A stretch of 64,000 nucleotides of DNA from Streptomyces cyaneus (GCF_004028635.1 NZ_RQJW01000019.1:97182-161181), one strand, 5' to 3'; positions 26,099-35,646 are shown, counted from the first letter of the stretch. Numbers and translations are program-made. Notes: a model not told the origin generated them from the sequence alone.

Positions 26099-27211
26099 TC
26101 AGTCCATCGTCGCCCCGATGGTCGTGCTGCCCGTCGTCAGGAACGTCGTCGCGGGCAGGGTGCCGCTCGAACTGCGGGCGTTGTACGTGCTCGATGCGTC
26201 CGTGGACCTGAACGCCGGGGTCGATATCCCGGAGTCCCAGTTGTTGCCGGCCGAGACCACCGACGAGCCCTTGTTCACCTGGCCGCCGCCATTGCTCACG
26301 GCGAGGTTCTTGCCGAGCCTGGCGGCCCCGGTGGCGAAGTAGTACCCCCACTTGGCGTTGGCGTAGGCGGTGGTGCGGTTGATGACGATCGCGCCCTTGT
26401 TGCTGTTCTCGGTGAAGCCGTTGCCGGCGTTGTCCCAGGCGGCGGAGTTGTTGATCACATGGGCCACGGTCTCGCCGTCGCCGCCGAGCTTGTAGCCGTT
26501 GCCGTCGCCCGCGAAGGCGGAGTCGGACCAGCGGTTCTTGCCGTTGCCGAAGGCCCACGTGTGCTCGACGGTGACGGGCGAGGAGAAGGACCAGAAGTCC
26601 AGACCGTCGTCCGAGTTGTTGTAGAGGCGGGCGCCGGTGATCAGGTTTCCGGTGCCGGAGCCGAACTTCACGGCGATGCCGTCGGCGTTCTCGCCGTGGC
26701 CCGCGGCGTCGTAGTGGCCGTAGGAGTCGATGTTCCTGACCGTGTTGTTGACGGTCCCGTCGCCGGTGAGCGTGAAGCCGGAGTCGCCGCCGTTGATGGT
26801 CTTGATGTTGTTCCAGTTGGTGCCGGTGCAGGACTGGCAGACGACCGCGCTGTCCGGGGAGTTCTGGAAGGTGATGTTGGAGACGTTCCAGTAGTCGGCG
26901 GTCAGCTTGAAGATCCAGGAGCCGGAGGGCAGCGACGACCCGGCGATCTTGACGGTCTCCGAGCCGTACGCGGTGAGTGTGATCGGCGAGGAGGAGGTGC
27001 CGTTGGCCGTGGACTGGAGCGTGGCCGTCGGGTAGTACGTGCCGCCGCGGACCTGGATGACGGTGCCGGCGGTGGCGTTCTTGATGGCGTTGGACAGGTC
27101 GGTGGAGTTGCTGACGACCACGGTCGCGGCCTGGGCCTGGGTGGGCAGGACGGCCAGGCCGGCGCCCAGGGTGAGGGCCGCTGTGGCGGCGAGTGCGGTA
27201 CGACGAGACAT
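26099..27211 (-). CDS. Pectate lyase, family PL9, secreted (copy 2)
   Basis: A 370-residue paralogue of the lyase at 21579. Its Sec signal is MSRRTALAATAALTLGAG with cleavage near QAQAA. It shares GIAVKFGSGTGN, LYNNSDDGLDFW and VEHTWAFGNGKNRWSDSAF with the other copy. A CQSC pair near residue 150 (VVCQSCTGTNW) is absent from copy 1. It is the last gene of the long minus-strand pectin cluster, 50 bp after the esterase gene. Confidence 0.9.
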   Translation of the reverse strand: MSRRTALAATAALTLGAGLAVLPTQAQAATVVVSNSTDLSNAIKNATAGTVIQVRGGTYYPTATLQSTANGTSSSPITLTAYGSETVKIAGSSLPSGSWIFKLTADYWNVSNITFQNSPDSAVVCQSCTGTNWNNIKTINGGDSGFTLTGDGTVNNTVRNIDSYGHYDAAGHGENADGIAVKFGSGTGNLITGARLYNNSDDGLDFWSFSSPVTVEHTWAFGNGKNRWSDSAFAGDGNGYKLGGDGETVAHVINNSAAWDNAGNGFTENSNKGAIVINRTTAYANAKWGYYFATGAARLGKNLAVSNGGGQVNKGSSVVSAGNNWDSGISTPAFRSTDASSTYNARSSSGTLPATTFLTTGSTTIGATMD

Positions 27212-27261
27212 GGAGAGCGGGTCCTTTCTCGTGCGGGTGCTCGTGCGGGTGGGGGGATGGT

Positions 27262-28422
27262 TCACGTGCACAGGACGGTGTCGAGCCATGCGAAGACCTC
27301 GTCCTGCATGCGGTCGACGAAGACATGGCCGAGGTCGGGCCAGGTCTTCAGGTGCAACCGCTCCTCGGCATGGCGGGAGTGCCAGACGGCGCGCAGCTTG
27401 TCGTACGCCACGCGGACGCCGTCGGCGGGGAACAGCGGGTCGAGCCCGCCGTCGAAGAAGAGCATCGGCCTGGGTGCGGCGATGCTCGCCACGTCGGGGA
27501 AGTCGAGGAACCGGGGAAGCCCGGGGTGGAGCATGTAGTACGAGGACTGCCCGCGCAGGGTGTTGTTGCCGGGCACCATCATTTCCTTCAGGCCGGTCAT
27601 CCAGCAGACGGCGGCGGTGGCCGCGACCGCGTCGGTCAGCGCGGCGGTCTGCCAGGCGCGGTAGGCGCCCATGGAGAACCCGACGGCCGCGACCCGGCGT
27701 GCGTCCACCCTCTCGAGGCCCGCCAGGAATTCGGCGGCCCGGGCGTCTTCGCGGGCCATCAGTCCGGCGAGTGAGGAGCCGAGGTTGTAGAAGTTGGAGG
27801 CCAGGGCCTGCTGCTCGGCGTAGGCGAGGGGCCCGCGGTCGCCCCAGCCGAGGGCGTCCGCGCACAGGACGACATAGCCGCGCCGGGCCAGCTCGTCGCC
27901 GATGAACCGCCCGCTGAAGTACCTGTCGGCCCAGGCCTGCGCGGAGGCGAGCCGGGTGTCGTCGTACCAGGGCCGGACGAGCTTCTCCTTGCCGATGTCG
28001 AACTTGGCCCCGTGGTCGTGGAACAGGAGGACGGCGGGGAAGGGTCCGGGTCCCTGCGGGGTGAGCAGGGCGGCGCGGACGCGTTCGTGGCGGCTGAGGG
28101 AGAGGGTGACCAACTCCCTTGTGTATCCGTCCTCTTGAGGGCCTGCGGTGAACTCCGGTGCGTACGGCGTCCCGTTCTGGCGGTCGACGAGGAGGTGTTC
28201 CTCGACCTTGGTGCGGGCGGCGCGCCGCCAGGCCCGGAAGTCGCGGATCGGTGAGGTGCCCCAGGCGAGCGGGAAGGTCAGCTCGGCCTTGAGGGCCTGG
28301 TGGAAGTCGGGGAGGTTGCCGCCGACGAGGTCGGCCGCCGCCTCGGCGCCACCGGTTCCCGCTGCCAGGGCCACTGCCGCGGCCCCTGTCACGAATGTCC
28401 GGCGTCCCATCGCGTCAGGCAT
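27262..28422 (-). CDS. Secreted alpha/beta-hydrolase, probable carbohydrate esterase
   Basis: A 386-residue exported hydrolase. A twin-arginine-like signal (MGRRTFVTGAAAVAL) is followed by a dienelactone-hydrolase/acetyl-esterase fold. The nucleophile elbow is AVGFSMGAYRAW, the Asp lies in FFDGGLDPLFP and the His in DLGHVFV. The start at 28422 overlaps the PL1 stop by 8 bp (ATGCCTGA) behind GGGGAGG, so it is coupled to that lyase. By context it may remove acetyl or other esters from pectin; sequence alone cannot name the ester. Confidence 0.75.
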   Translation of the reverse strand: MPDAMGRRTFVTGAAAVALAAGTGGAEAAADLVGGNLPDFHQALKAELTFPLAWGTSPIRDFRAWRRAARTKVEEHLLVDRQNGTPYAPEFTAGPQEDGYTRELVTLSLSRHERVRAALLTPQGPGPFPAVLLFHDHGAKFDIGKEKLVRPWYDDTRLASAQAWADRYFSGRFIGDELARRGYVVLCADALGWGDRGPLAYAEQQALASNFYNLGSSLAGLMAREDARAAEFLAGLERVDARRVAAVGFSMGAYRAWQTAALTDAVAATAAVCWMTGLKEMMVPGNNTLRGQSSYYMLHPGLPRFLDFPDVASIAAPRPMLFFDGGLDPLFPADGVRVAYDKLRAVWHSRHAEERLHLKTWPDLGHVFVDRMQDEVFAWLDTVLCT

Positions 28423-29683
28423 GCGGCCTCCCCGCCCCGGCATGGGCCAGGACGTAGTGCTCGACCCCCGCCCTGGACATCAGCGGCCGGTACTCGTACA
28501 CGTCGGCCGGATGCCAGCCGACGTCGTCGGTGAGCCCCAGGCCGCCGGCCACCGCGTTCAGCCGGGCAGGGCGACCGTTGAACCAGGAGCCGGTGTCGTG
28601 GAAGTGCCGGCCCCCGTAGGCGGCGACGGCGAGGGACGGCCCGCCCCTCGGGTAACTGAAGACGTTGCGCTCCGAGAAGATCGCGGACTCCACGCCGACC
28701 CCGAGCGCGTAGAGGGTGTCCTCGGCCCTCCCCCGGTACACGTTGTTGACGACGTGCACCTGCCCGAAGCGGACGCGGGGCCCGCGCTGCACGATGTCGG
28801 TGAACAGGTTCCGGACGAAGGTCACCTTGAGGTGCCCCCGGTCGCGGTCGCCGCGTCCGTCGCCCGATCCGATGAGGAGCGCCTTGTCGTGGTCGTCGAA
28901 GCGGCTGTCGGAGACGGTGACGAAGTCGGAGCCGTCCTCGATGTCCAGCAGGCCGTCGTGCCGCTGCACATGCTCGCCGTGGAAGCCGAGCGGCGCCTCG
29001 CGGTCCGGGAAGCGGCCGTCGGTGAAGGTGCAGTGGTCGATCCAGATGTTCTTGCCGGTGATGACGGTCAGCGCGTCGAAGCGGGCGTTCCAGTTGCCCT
29101 GTGTGCCGTCGTCCGGCGACCAGCTGGTGAAGTGGTCGACGGGGGCTTCGAGATGCAGGTTCCGCACGACGATGTTCGTGCCGGTGTTGACCGTCAGGAA
29201 GACCCCGAGGAGCCGGGCGTCGTCCCCGACCCCGACGAGCGTGGTGTTGCTCGGCACGGTCAGCTGGATCTGCGCCTTCTCCTTGTTCGACCCGGTCTGG
29301 CGGAGCTGACGCTGCTGTCTGCAGTAGTCGTAGCGGGTGTCGGACCAGGTCGTGCCGTCCTCACCGAAGCAGGACATGTACCTGGCGAGGTCGTACCCGG
29401 GCGCGTAGTCCTGCTCCCCGAGCAGTGAACCGTCGTCCGCCTCATGGCCGTTGACGTCGCCGACGACCCGGATCACCTTGGGGGCGGTGGGGTCGCCGGA
29501 GTTGGCCAGGGCCTCCTTGAGCTCGGCGCGAGTGCGCACCGTCCAGGTGGTGCCGCTCTCCCCGCCGGTGGTGCCGGGGCCGGTGGCGGCCCAGCCGACG
29601 GGGCCGCGCTGCTCGCCGGCGAAGGCCTCGGGCGCCCAGAGCAGACACGCACCGGCGAGCAGGACGGCGGCGGCCCTACGCAC
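28415..29683 (-). CDS. Pectate lyase, family PL1, secreted (copy 1)
   Basis: A 422-residue lyase. The signal peptide covers residues 1-22 (LLWAPEAFA). PL1 landmarks are IQLTVPSNTTLVGVGDD, NIWIDHCTFTDGRFPD (Ca-binding acids), and IVQRGPRVRFGQVHVVNN with the RxPxxR catalytic arginine. GTG 29683 overlaps the TAG stop of the CE8 gene by 8 bp, and its own stop overlaps the esterase start. It cuts de-esterified polygalacturonan, following the two methylesterases encoded upstream in the same operon. Confidence 0.92.
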   Translation of the reverse strand: MRRAAAVLLAGACLLWAPEAFAGEQRGPVGWAATGPGTTGGESGTTWTVRTRAELKEALANSGDPTAPKVIRVVGDVNGHEADDGSLLGEQDYAPGYDLARYMSCFGEDGTTWSDTRYDYCRQQRQLRQTGSNKEKAQIQLTVPSNTTLVGVGDDARLLGVFLTVNTGTNIVVRNLHLEAPVDHFTSWSPDDGTQGNWNARFDALTVITGKNIWIDHCTFTDGRFPDREAPLGFHGEHVQRHDGLLDIEDGSDFVTVSDSRFDDHDKALLIGSGDGRGDRDRGHLKVTFVRNLFTDIVQRGPRVRFGQVHVVNNVYRGRAEDTLYALGVGVESAIFSERNVFSYPRGGPSLAVAAYGGRHFHDTGSWFNGRPARLNAVAGGLGLTDDVGWHPADVYEYRPLMSRAGVEHYVLAHAGAGRPHA

Positions 29684-30701
29684 CGGGCCGCCAGTCGCCG
29701 AGATACGTCCGCTTGGTGTGCGCCTCGGCTTCCTTGGGGGTCAGTTGAGGCCGGTTCTCCGGAACCGAGATCACCGCGCCCGGGCCGGAGTTGCGGTACT
29801 CCCGGAACCGCATGGTCTGCCAGGGATACTGCTCCCGCATGTTGGTGTAGGGCGCGACGGGATCGATGCCGGGCCCGATCCGGGTGTCCCGCACGACGAG
29901 GGACGGCCAGGCGCTCGTCTCGTACGTCGGCACCCACGGCCGGGCCAGCTTGTACGCCGCGTCCTCGGCGCCGGAGGTGATGCGGGAGCGGACGGCGAGG
30001 ATGCCGCGGGGGTTGGCGCGGGCGGTGGACGGTGCGAAGACCATGCCCTTGGGGGTGAAGTCCACGTCCCGCCGCAGCGTGTGGAAGTGGCACTCCTCGA
30101 AGACGGCGGTCGCCCGGCCGAAGACGAAGTCGACGTCGCCCTCGATGTAGCAACGGTGGAAGTACTGCCGGTCGAAGGCGGCCAGCGCGCTCGTCTCGAC
30201 GAACAGCGTGTCCTGGTGGGCCAGCAGCCGGACGTTCTCGAAGTGGGTGCGGTCGCCGTACGTGTACGCCGCCACCGCCTGGGTGCCGGTGATGTCGGGA
30301 TGGTCGGCGCGCAGCCAGTCGTTGGCGAGGGTCAGATCGCGGACGGTGAGGCCGGGGGCGGCCGAGGTGAAGGTGGCGGAGCCCGCGGTGCCGTACGTTC
30401 CCGAGCCGTCGGGCTTCTGCGTGCCGTTCGCGTTGTCGTAGACGATGACGGCGTCGCGCGGGTCGCAGGAGGCGCCGCGCAGGGTCAACTCCGCCTTGCC
30501 GACGGGCACGTTGACGACCTCACGGTACGTCCCCGGATGCACGACGATCGTCCAGCCGGGGCCGTCCACCGCGTCCACGGCCGCCTGGACGGAGTCGCCG
30601 GGGCGCACGTGCAGGACACGGCGGGACCCGGCGGCGAAGGCGGGGGTGGCCCTGGCGAGGATCAGGCCCGCCCCGGCCGCGATAAAGGCGCGCCTGCGCA
30701 T
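29676..30701 (-). CDS. Pectin methylesterase, family CE8 (copy 1)
   Basis: A 341-residue secreted pectinesterase that removes methyl groups from homogalacturonan. A short signal (MRRRAFIAAGAGLILA) precedes the CE8 beta-helix. Catalytic region landmarks are GTQAVAAYTYGDR, LLAHQDTLFV, EGDVDFVFGRATAVFE (nucleophile Asp) and KLARPW (substrate-binding Arg). One base separates its ATG from the stop of the tandem CE8 copy upstream. The two copies differ enough to have different methylation-pattern preferences. Confidence 0.93.
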   Translation of the reverse strand: MRRRAFIAAGAGLILARATPAFAAGSRRVLHVRPGDSVQAAVDAVDGPGWTIVVHPGTYREVVNVPVGKAELTLRGASCDPRDAVIVYDNANGTQKPDGSGTYGTAGSATFTSAAPGLTVRDLTLANDWLRADHPDITGTQAVAAYTYGDRTHFENVRLLAHQDTLFVETSALAAFDRQYFHRCYIEGDVDFVFGRATAVFEECHFHTLRRDVDFTPKGMVFAPSTARANPRGILAVRSRITSGAEDAAYKLARPWVPTYETSAWPSLVVRDTRIGPGIDPVAPYTNMREQYPWQTMRFREYRNSGPGAVISVPENRPQLTPKEAEAHTKRTYLGDWRPGA

Positions 30702-30702
30702 G

Positions 30703-31836
30703 TCAGCACGCCTCCTTCCACGGCTGCCAGTCCCCGAGGTAGGCCGCGCGGGTCGCCGACTCGGCCTGTACGTCGGTGAGTTGGGGCCGGTTCTCGGGGA
30801 CCGTGATCTCGGCGCCGGGGCCGGAGTTGCGGTACTCGGCGAAGCGCTGGTTCTGCCAGGGGAAGGCGTCCGACATGTTGGTGTAGGGCGCGACCGCGTC
30901 GATGCCGGGACCGAGGTGGGTGTCCCGGACGACGAGGGAGGGGCGGGCGGTGGTGTCGGAGCTGGGCACCCAGGGGCGGGCCAGCTTGTAGTAGGCGTCC
31001 GGCGCCTCGCTGCTGACACGGCTCCTGGTCACCAGGTACCCGAGCGGGTTGGCGCCCGCCGTCGAGGGCGCGAAGACGAAGCCGTACGGGGCCGACGTCA
31101 GGTCGGTGCGGGTCAGGGTCCGGAAGTGGCAGTGCTCGTATACGGCCGTGGCCCGGCCGAAGACGAAGTCGACGTCGCCCTCGACATGGCAGTGGGAGAA
31201 GTACTGGCGGGCGAAGACGGTCAGGGCCGTCGAGTCGGCGTACAGGGTGTCCTGGTGGCCGAGGAACCGGCAGTGGTGGAACGCGGACCGGTCGCCCTGC
31301 ACCTTGATGGCGACGGCCTGGGTGCCGGAGATGCCGGGGTGGTCGGCGCGCAGCCAGTCGTTGGCGAAGGTGATGTGGCGGGCGGTGAAGCCGGCGGCCT
31401 GCACGGTGGTGGTGGCGGATCCGGTGGTGCCGTAGGTTCCGCCGCCCGGCTTGGGGGTGCCGGCGGCGTTGTCGTAGACGATGACGACGTCACGCGGGTC
31501 GTCGCCGGCGCCGAGCCAGGTCATCTCCGTACGGGTCACGTCGACGGCGACGGTCTCCCGGTACGTCCCCGGCGCGATGACCAGCGTCCAGCCGCTGCCG
31601 GTCGCGGCGGTCACGGCGGCCCGGACGGAGGTGAAGTCGCCCTGGCCGGACGCGTCGACGTACAGGGTCTGCGCGGTCAGGCGGGCGGCCGGTGAACCGT
31701 ACCGGCCGAAGGGGCGCGGCCGGGCGCCGACGGCTCGGGCGGGGGCCGACGCGAGCGCCAGGGCGGTGCCAGCTGCGGCGCCTGCCAGCAGGAATCCCCT
31801 TCTGGACAGGGGTAGTTGGCGGTGGGGCGAGGGCAT
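30703..31836 (-). CDS. Pectin methylesterase, family CE8 (copy 2)
   Basis: A 377-residue paralogue of the adjacent pectinesterase. A twin-arginine signal (LSRRGFLLAGAAAGTALAL) is followed by the same CE8 motifs: GTQAVAIKVQGDR, FLGHQDTLYA, EGDVDFVFGRATAVYE and KLARPW. ATG 31836 follows GGAG. The 169-bp leader to the PL1 gene upstream contains tandem GATCGGGGT repeats, so a separate promoter or an attenuator may lie there. Confidence 0.93.
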   Translation of the reverse strand: MPSPHRQLPLSRRGFLLAGAAAGTALALASAPARAVGARPRPFGRYGSPAARLTAQTLYVDASGQGDFTSVRAAVTAATGSGWTLVIAPGTYRETVAVDVTRTEMTWLGAGDDPRDVVIVYDNAAGTPKPGGGTYGTTGSATTTVQAAGFTARHITFANDWLRADHPGISGTQAVAIKVQGDRSAFHHCRFLGHQDTLYADSTALTVFARQYFSHCHVEGDVDFVFGRATAVYEHCHFRTLTRTDLTSAPYGFVFAPSTAGANPLGYLVTRSRVSSEAPDAYYKLARPWVPSSDTTARPSLVVRDTHLGPGIDAVAPYTNMSDAFPWQNQRFAEYRNSGPGAEITVPENRPQLTDVQAESATRAAYLGDWQPWKEAC

Positions 31837-31907
31837 GCGGGGGCTCCTTCGCGGTGCGACTCTTCGGAGGTGATCCGAGGGATCGGGGTGAGCCGAGTCA
31901 TCCGAGT

Positions 31908-31934
31908 GATCGGGGTGATCGGGGTGATCGGGGT
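31908..31934. repeat. Tandem 9-bp GATCGGGGT repeats
   Basis: Three direct copies occupy 31908-31934 and one more lies at 31881-31889, in the gap between the PL1 and CE8 genes. It may be a regulatory array or replication slippage. Confidence 0.7.
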
Positions 31935-32005
31935 ACTTCCTCGCCGTGGGGGGTGGTGGAGCGGGGCCGGGGCTGTGCGCCCCGGCCCGGTGCGGGTGGC
32001 GTGGG

Positions 32006-33319
32006 TCAGTGCAGGCGGCCGGCGCCCGCGCAGCGGTCGAGGATCCCCGGCAGCGCCTTGGGGTTGTCGACCTTCGTCCGCAGGGTCGGCTTCCATCCGG
32101 CGCCGGACTGGAGGGTCTCCGCCGGGATCTCGGCGTTGTGGACCGCGATGAGGTCCGTCAGCTTGCCGTTGACGTAGTTGTTCTCGGCGGTCAGCGGCGA
32201 CTCGTTCCACTTCTTCAGCACCTTGCCGACGCTCGCGCCGGCCGGCAGCGAGATGCTGTTGTCGCTGGCGTGGAGCTGCGAGGAGATGCCGACACCGAAG
32301 ATGTAGTAGTCGTCCTTCTGCTCCTCGGTCACCACGTAGTGGTTGTTGTAGACGTCGACCTGCCCGAACCGCACCCGCGGGGAGCGCTGGAGGATGCCCT
32401 CGAAGCGGTTGTGGTGCATGGTGACCTTGAGCTTGCCGCCGTCGGTGGTGGCCAGGCCGTCGCCGTTGCCGATCAGCATGTTCTTGTCGTGGTTCTCGTA
32501 GCGGTTCCAGGACACGGTCACATAGTTGGAGCCGCGCACGATGTCCGTCAGCCCGTCGTGCTGCTGGAAGACCTTGCCGAAGTAGACCGGACGCTCGCTG
32601 TCGGGGTAGCGCCCGTCGGTGAACGTGTTGTGGTCGAGCCACACGTGATCGGTGCCGTAGACGACCACGGTGTCGTACTCGGAGTTCCAGTTGCCGGTCT
32701 TGTTGTCGTCGGTCGGGTCCCACTTGGGGAAGCAGTCGAGCGGGGCCTCGATGGTGAGGTTGCGCAGGATGACGTTCGAGACGCCCTTGATCTGGATGCT
32801 GCCGCCGAGGATGCCGGAGTTCTTGCCGACGCCGACGATGGTGGTGTTGCTGGGGATGTTGGCCTTGATCTCCGTGTCCTGCTTGGCGGCGGAGGCGACC
32901 CGCGCGTCCTCCTGCGGGCCCATGGCGACCTTGTCGTTGCCGTAGACGGCCGGGTCGTAGTCCTTGAGGTACTGCTGCAGGTCGTACCCGTCGGTGACGA
33001 AGGCCTCGCAGCCCTGGGAGACGGCGTCGATCATGCCCTTGACCTTGATGATCTTGGGCGCGTCGCCGCCGGCCTTCAACGCGGCCTTGAACTCGGCCCA
33101 GGTGGTGACGGTGTAGACGTGCTCGGCATCGGCGGCCGACCCCCCGGTCGTCCCCGCCCCCTCGGAGCCCCAGCCGTCGCCCGAACCGAGGACCTGGCGG
33201 CCGAGGTCACGGGGCCCGGCCTGGGCACCGGTCCCGGTGAGACCGAGGACGAGCGCGGTGCAGCCGATCAGCACCGCGGCCTTTGTTATGACATGCCCAT
33301 GCCATACCTGTGCGTTCAT
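32006..33319 (-). CDS. Pectate lyase, family PL1, secreted (copy 2)
   Basis: A 437-residue lyase with a signal peptide to about residue 34 (ALVLGLTGTGAQA). PL1 landmarks: NIPSNTTIVGVGKNSG, HVWLDHNTFTDGRYPD, HDGLTDIVRGSNYVTVSWNR and LQRSPRVRFGQVDVYNNHY. It closely resembles the lyase at 41264. ATG 33319 follows AAAGAGAGCC. It is read in the same direction as its CE12 and CE8 neighbours, with short gaps. Confidence 0.93.
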   Translation of the reverse strand: MNAQVWHGHVITKAAVLIGCTALVLGLTGTGAQAGPRDLGRQVLGSGDGWGSEGAGTTGGSAADAEHVYTVTTWAEFKAALKAGGDAPKIIKVKGMIDAVSQGCEAFVTDGYDLQQYLKDYDPAVYGNDKVAMGPQEDARVASAAKQDTEIKANIPSNTTIVGVGKNSGILGGSIQIKGVSNVILRNLTIEAPLDCFPKWDPTDDNKTGNWNSEYDTVVVYGTDHVWLDHNTFTDGRYPDSERPVYFGKVFQQHDGLTDIVRGSNYVTVSWNRYENHDKNMLIGNGDGLATTDGGKLKVTMHHNRFEGILQRSPRVRFGQVDVYNNHYVVTEEQKDDYYIFGVGISSQLHASDNSISLPAGASVGKVLKKWNESPLTAENNYVNGKLTDLIAVHNAEIPAETLQSGAGWKPTLRTKVDNPKALPGILDRCAGAGRLH

Positions 33320-33350
33320 TGTGCGGCTCTCTTTTCTGCGGTCGGGGTGG

Positions 33351-34163
33351 TTACGCGGCGGCCTGCGGCCAGGTGATCCAGGACTCCGGGATCTCTTCGT
33401 CGAGCCGGCGCACGTCCTGCGCACCGAGCACCCGCGTCCGCAGCAGCTCCCGCGCCACAAGACGCGCCACGGCGATCGCGCCCGGCGGGTTGAAGTGCGT
33501 GTTGTCCTGCTCGGTGGCGGTCCAGTTGAAGTACGTCTTCGTCCCCTCGACCCCGAGCTGCTGCCACAACGCGAGGGACAGGGCCTGGATGTCGAGCAAC
33601 GTGACGCGCTCCTCCTGGGCGAGCGCACGCATCGCTGCCGGATAGTCGCCGTGGGTCGGCACGGCGTTGCCGCCGGCGTCGAACTTCCGGCGCTCGACGG
33701 CGGTGGCGAGGACGGGCCGGGCGCCCCGAGCACGGGCGCCGTCGATGTACAGACGCAGATAGTCCTGGTACGTCGTCCAGGGCTCGGTGTACCGGGTGGG
33801 GTCGGCGGCCTTCTCGTCGTTGTGGGCGAACTGGACGAGAAGGAAGTCCCCGGGGCGAATGGCCTGGAGAATGACGTCGAGCCGCCCTTCATCCACAAAG
33901 CTCTTCGAACTGCGCCCGTTCACCGCGTGATTGGAAACGGGCCGATCCTTGTGCAGAAAGAAGGGGAGCGCCATACCCCACCCGGTCTCGGGGGCGGCGT
34001 CGGCGTATTTCTGGGCGGCGGTGGAATCACCGGCGATGTAGAGGGTGCGAGGGCGCTGCGCTGCTTGGGCGGTACCGGTGGCCGCGAGGGCGAGCGGGGC
34101 GGCGGCCACGGCCGCCAGGGTTACCTGTCTGCGGGTGAGCGACACGAGGGGTGCCTTTCTCAA
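33351..34163 (-). CDS. Rhamnogalacturonan acetylesterase, CE12 (SGNH)
   Basis: A 270-residue secreted SGNH hydrolase that removes acetyl groups from rhamnogalacturonan I. The signal (LTRRQVTLAAVAAAPLALAA, ending near TAQA) precedes block I IAGDSTAAQKY (nucleophile Ser), block II NHAVNGRSSKSF, block III VQFAHNDEK and block V NTHFNPPGA (catalytic Asp/His). The set is complete. It acts with the rhamnogalacturonan lyase encoded at 19.9 kb, which is now broken. Confidence 0.9.
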   Translation of the reverse strand: MRKAPLVSLTRRQVTLAAVAAAPLALAATGTAQAAQRPRTLYIAGDSTAAQKYADAAPETGWGMALPFFLHKDRPVSNHAVNGRSSKSFVDEGRLDVILQAIRPGDFLLVQFAHNDEKAADPTRYTEPWTTYQDYLRLYIDGARARGARPVLATAVERRKFDAGGNAVPTHGDYPAAMRALAQEERVTLLDIQALSLALWQQLGVEGTKTYFNWTATEQDNTHFNPPGAIAVARLVARELLRTRVLGAQDVRRLDEEIPESWITWPQAAA

Positions 34164-34226
34164 CAGAGCTACTGGGGTAGGTTCGTTCGGCGGTGCCTTT
34201 CAAACGCGGGAGCGGCAACGTACCCA

Positions 34227-34255
34227 GGGGCGCGGGGAACTGCGCGACCAGCCAC
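34227..34255 (+). repeat. Dispersed intergenic repeat, copy 4
   Basis: GGGGCGCGGGGAACTGCGCG then ACCAGCCAC lies between the CE12 start and the end of the solute-binding-protein gene, followed by a GC-rich palindrome (GCGGCCGGCCGC). It could partly terminate transcription leaving the binding-protein gene. Confidence 0.75.
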
Positions 34256-34296
34256 ACACAACCCGCGGCCGGCCGCGCAGAGAAGCCACCGAGCTC

Positions 34297-35646
34297 CTAG
34301 CCGTTCCTTTCCTCCCACTCAGCCTGAGCCTTGTTCAGCTGGTCAGCCATCGTGTCCAGGAACTCCTTGGCGCTCATGTCCCCGTTCAGCACCTTCTGGA
34401 AGTTCGGCTCGTTGTCGGCCTTGGAGATGGTGTTCCAGTCAGGCAGGTAGTACGGCAGCTGCACGATCGTCGTAGAACCGTCAGTCAGCGCGGCGGCAGC
34501 CAGCTTCGTGGGCTCGGCCTTGGAGATCCACGCATCCTTGGCGGCGTCGTTGTTCGCCGGCACCTGCCCCGCCGACTCGTTGAACTTCGAGTTCTCGTCG
34601 TGCGAGAGGGCGAACTCGATGAACTTCCAGGCGGCCTCCTTGTTCTTGGAGCTCTTGAAGAGGCCGATCCCGTCAACCGGGTTGGACACCTGGACCCGCT
34701 TACCGGCGGAGCCGACCGGCTGCGGAATGCCCCGGAACTTCTCCGTCCCCAGCGCCTTCACATGGTCCTGGTACGACCCCAGGTTGTGGTTCAGCATCCC
34801 GATCGTGCCGGAATCCCACTGGGCGACCATCTTGGTGAAGTCGTTGTTCAGGTCGGCGGCCGGAGTGACCTTCTTGAAGAGCGCGGCGTACTTCTCCAAC
34901 GCGGCCACGTTCTTCGGGTCGTTGACGGTCGTCTTCGCACCGCTCGCGTCCCAGAAGGACGTGATCCCGGACTGCCCGTACATCGCGTCCAGCGCCTGGG
35001 CGATGGAACCGGCGCCACCACGGATGGTGTATCCGAACTCGTTCTTCTTGGCGTCGGTCAGCTTCTCCGCGGCCGCGTAGAACTTGTCCCAGGTGGTCGG
35101 CTCGTCCAGCCCGGCCTTCTTGAACAGATCGGTGCGGTAGTACAGCACACCGTTGTTCGCGGAGGTCGGGATCGAGTACAGCTTGTCGTCCCCGCCGCCC
35201 GCGGCCTTCAGCGAGGTGACCATGTCCTCGTTGAGCTTGCCGTTCAGGGAGGACTTGGCCAGCCGGTCGTCCAGCGGCTCCAGCGCGTTCTGCGCGGCGA
35301 ACCCGGCGAGCATCGCCGCGCCGACGCCACCGACGTCCGGCAGGCCGCCGCCCTGGATGGCGGTGTCCACCTTGGACTGGTAGTCGGTGGACGGGATCCC
35401 GACGTACTCGACCTTGATGTCGGGGTTCGCCTTCTCGAAGTCGGCGATGACCTCCTTCCAGATGTCGGTGCGGACACCGCCGTTGTTGTCCCAGAAGACG
35501 ATCTCGCCCTTGCCGCTGCCCTCTTCGCCCTTGTCGCCGCCGGCGCCGCTGCCGTCGTCACCGCAGGCGGTGGCGGTCAGGGCCAGGACGGAGCCCAGAG
35601 CGACGGCCACGGCGGCGCGCCTGCTTCTGCGAATGCTGATCTTCAT
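34297..35646 (-). CDS. ABC transporter solute-binding lipoprotein (CUT1, sugar)
   Basis: A 449-residue extracellular lipoprotein that captures a sugar for import. A signal and Cys near residue 28 (LTATACGDD) form the lipobox. The mature protein is a type-1 extracellular family with EIVFWDNNGG, NPDIKVEYVGIPSTDYQSK and TSANNGVLYYRTDLFKKAGL. No permease adjoins it; the only fitting permeases on this strand are 7 kb upstream (43736-44671 and 42843-43739). It lies inside the pectin cluster, so oligogalacturonides or arabino-oligosaccharides are likely ligands. High expression of the binding protein relative to permeases would suit a promoter in the repeat-rich leader. Confidence 0.9.
   Translation of the reverse strand: MKISIRRSRRAAVAVALGSVLALTATACGDDGSGAGGDKGEEGSGKGEIVFWDNNGGVRTDIWKEVIADFEKANPDIKVEYVGIPSTDYQSKVDTAIQGGGLPDVGGVGAAMLAGFAAQNALEPLDDRLAKSSLNGKLNEDMVTSLKAAGGGDDKLYSIPTSANNGVLYYRTDLFKKAGLDEPTTWDKFYAAAEKLTDAKKNEFGYTIRGGAGSIAQALDAMYGQSGITSFWDASGAKTTVNDPKNVAALEKYAALFKKVTPAADLNNDFTKMVAQWDSGTIGMLNHNLGSYQDHVKALGTEKFRGIPQPVGSAGKRVQVSNPVDGIGLFKSSKNKEAAWKFIEFALSHDENSKFNESAGQVPANNDAAKDAWISKAEPTKLAAAALTDGSTTIVQLPYYLPDWNTISKADNEPNFQKVLNGDMSAKEFLDTMADQLNKAQAEWEERNG

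Noticed and set aside
29676..31836. Recent exact duplication of the two CE8 genes.
   Set aside because: They differ throughout, so the duplication is old or the genes came together from different sources.
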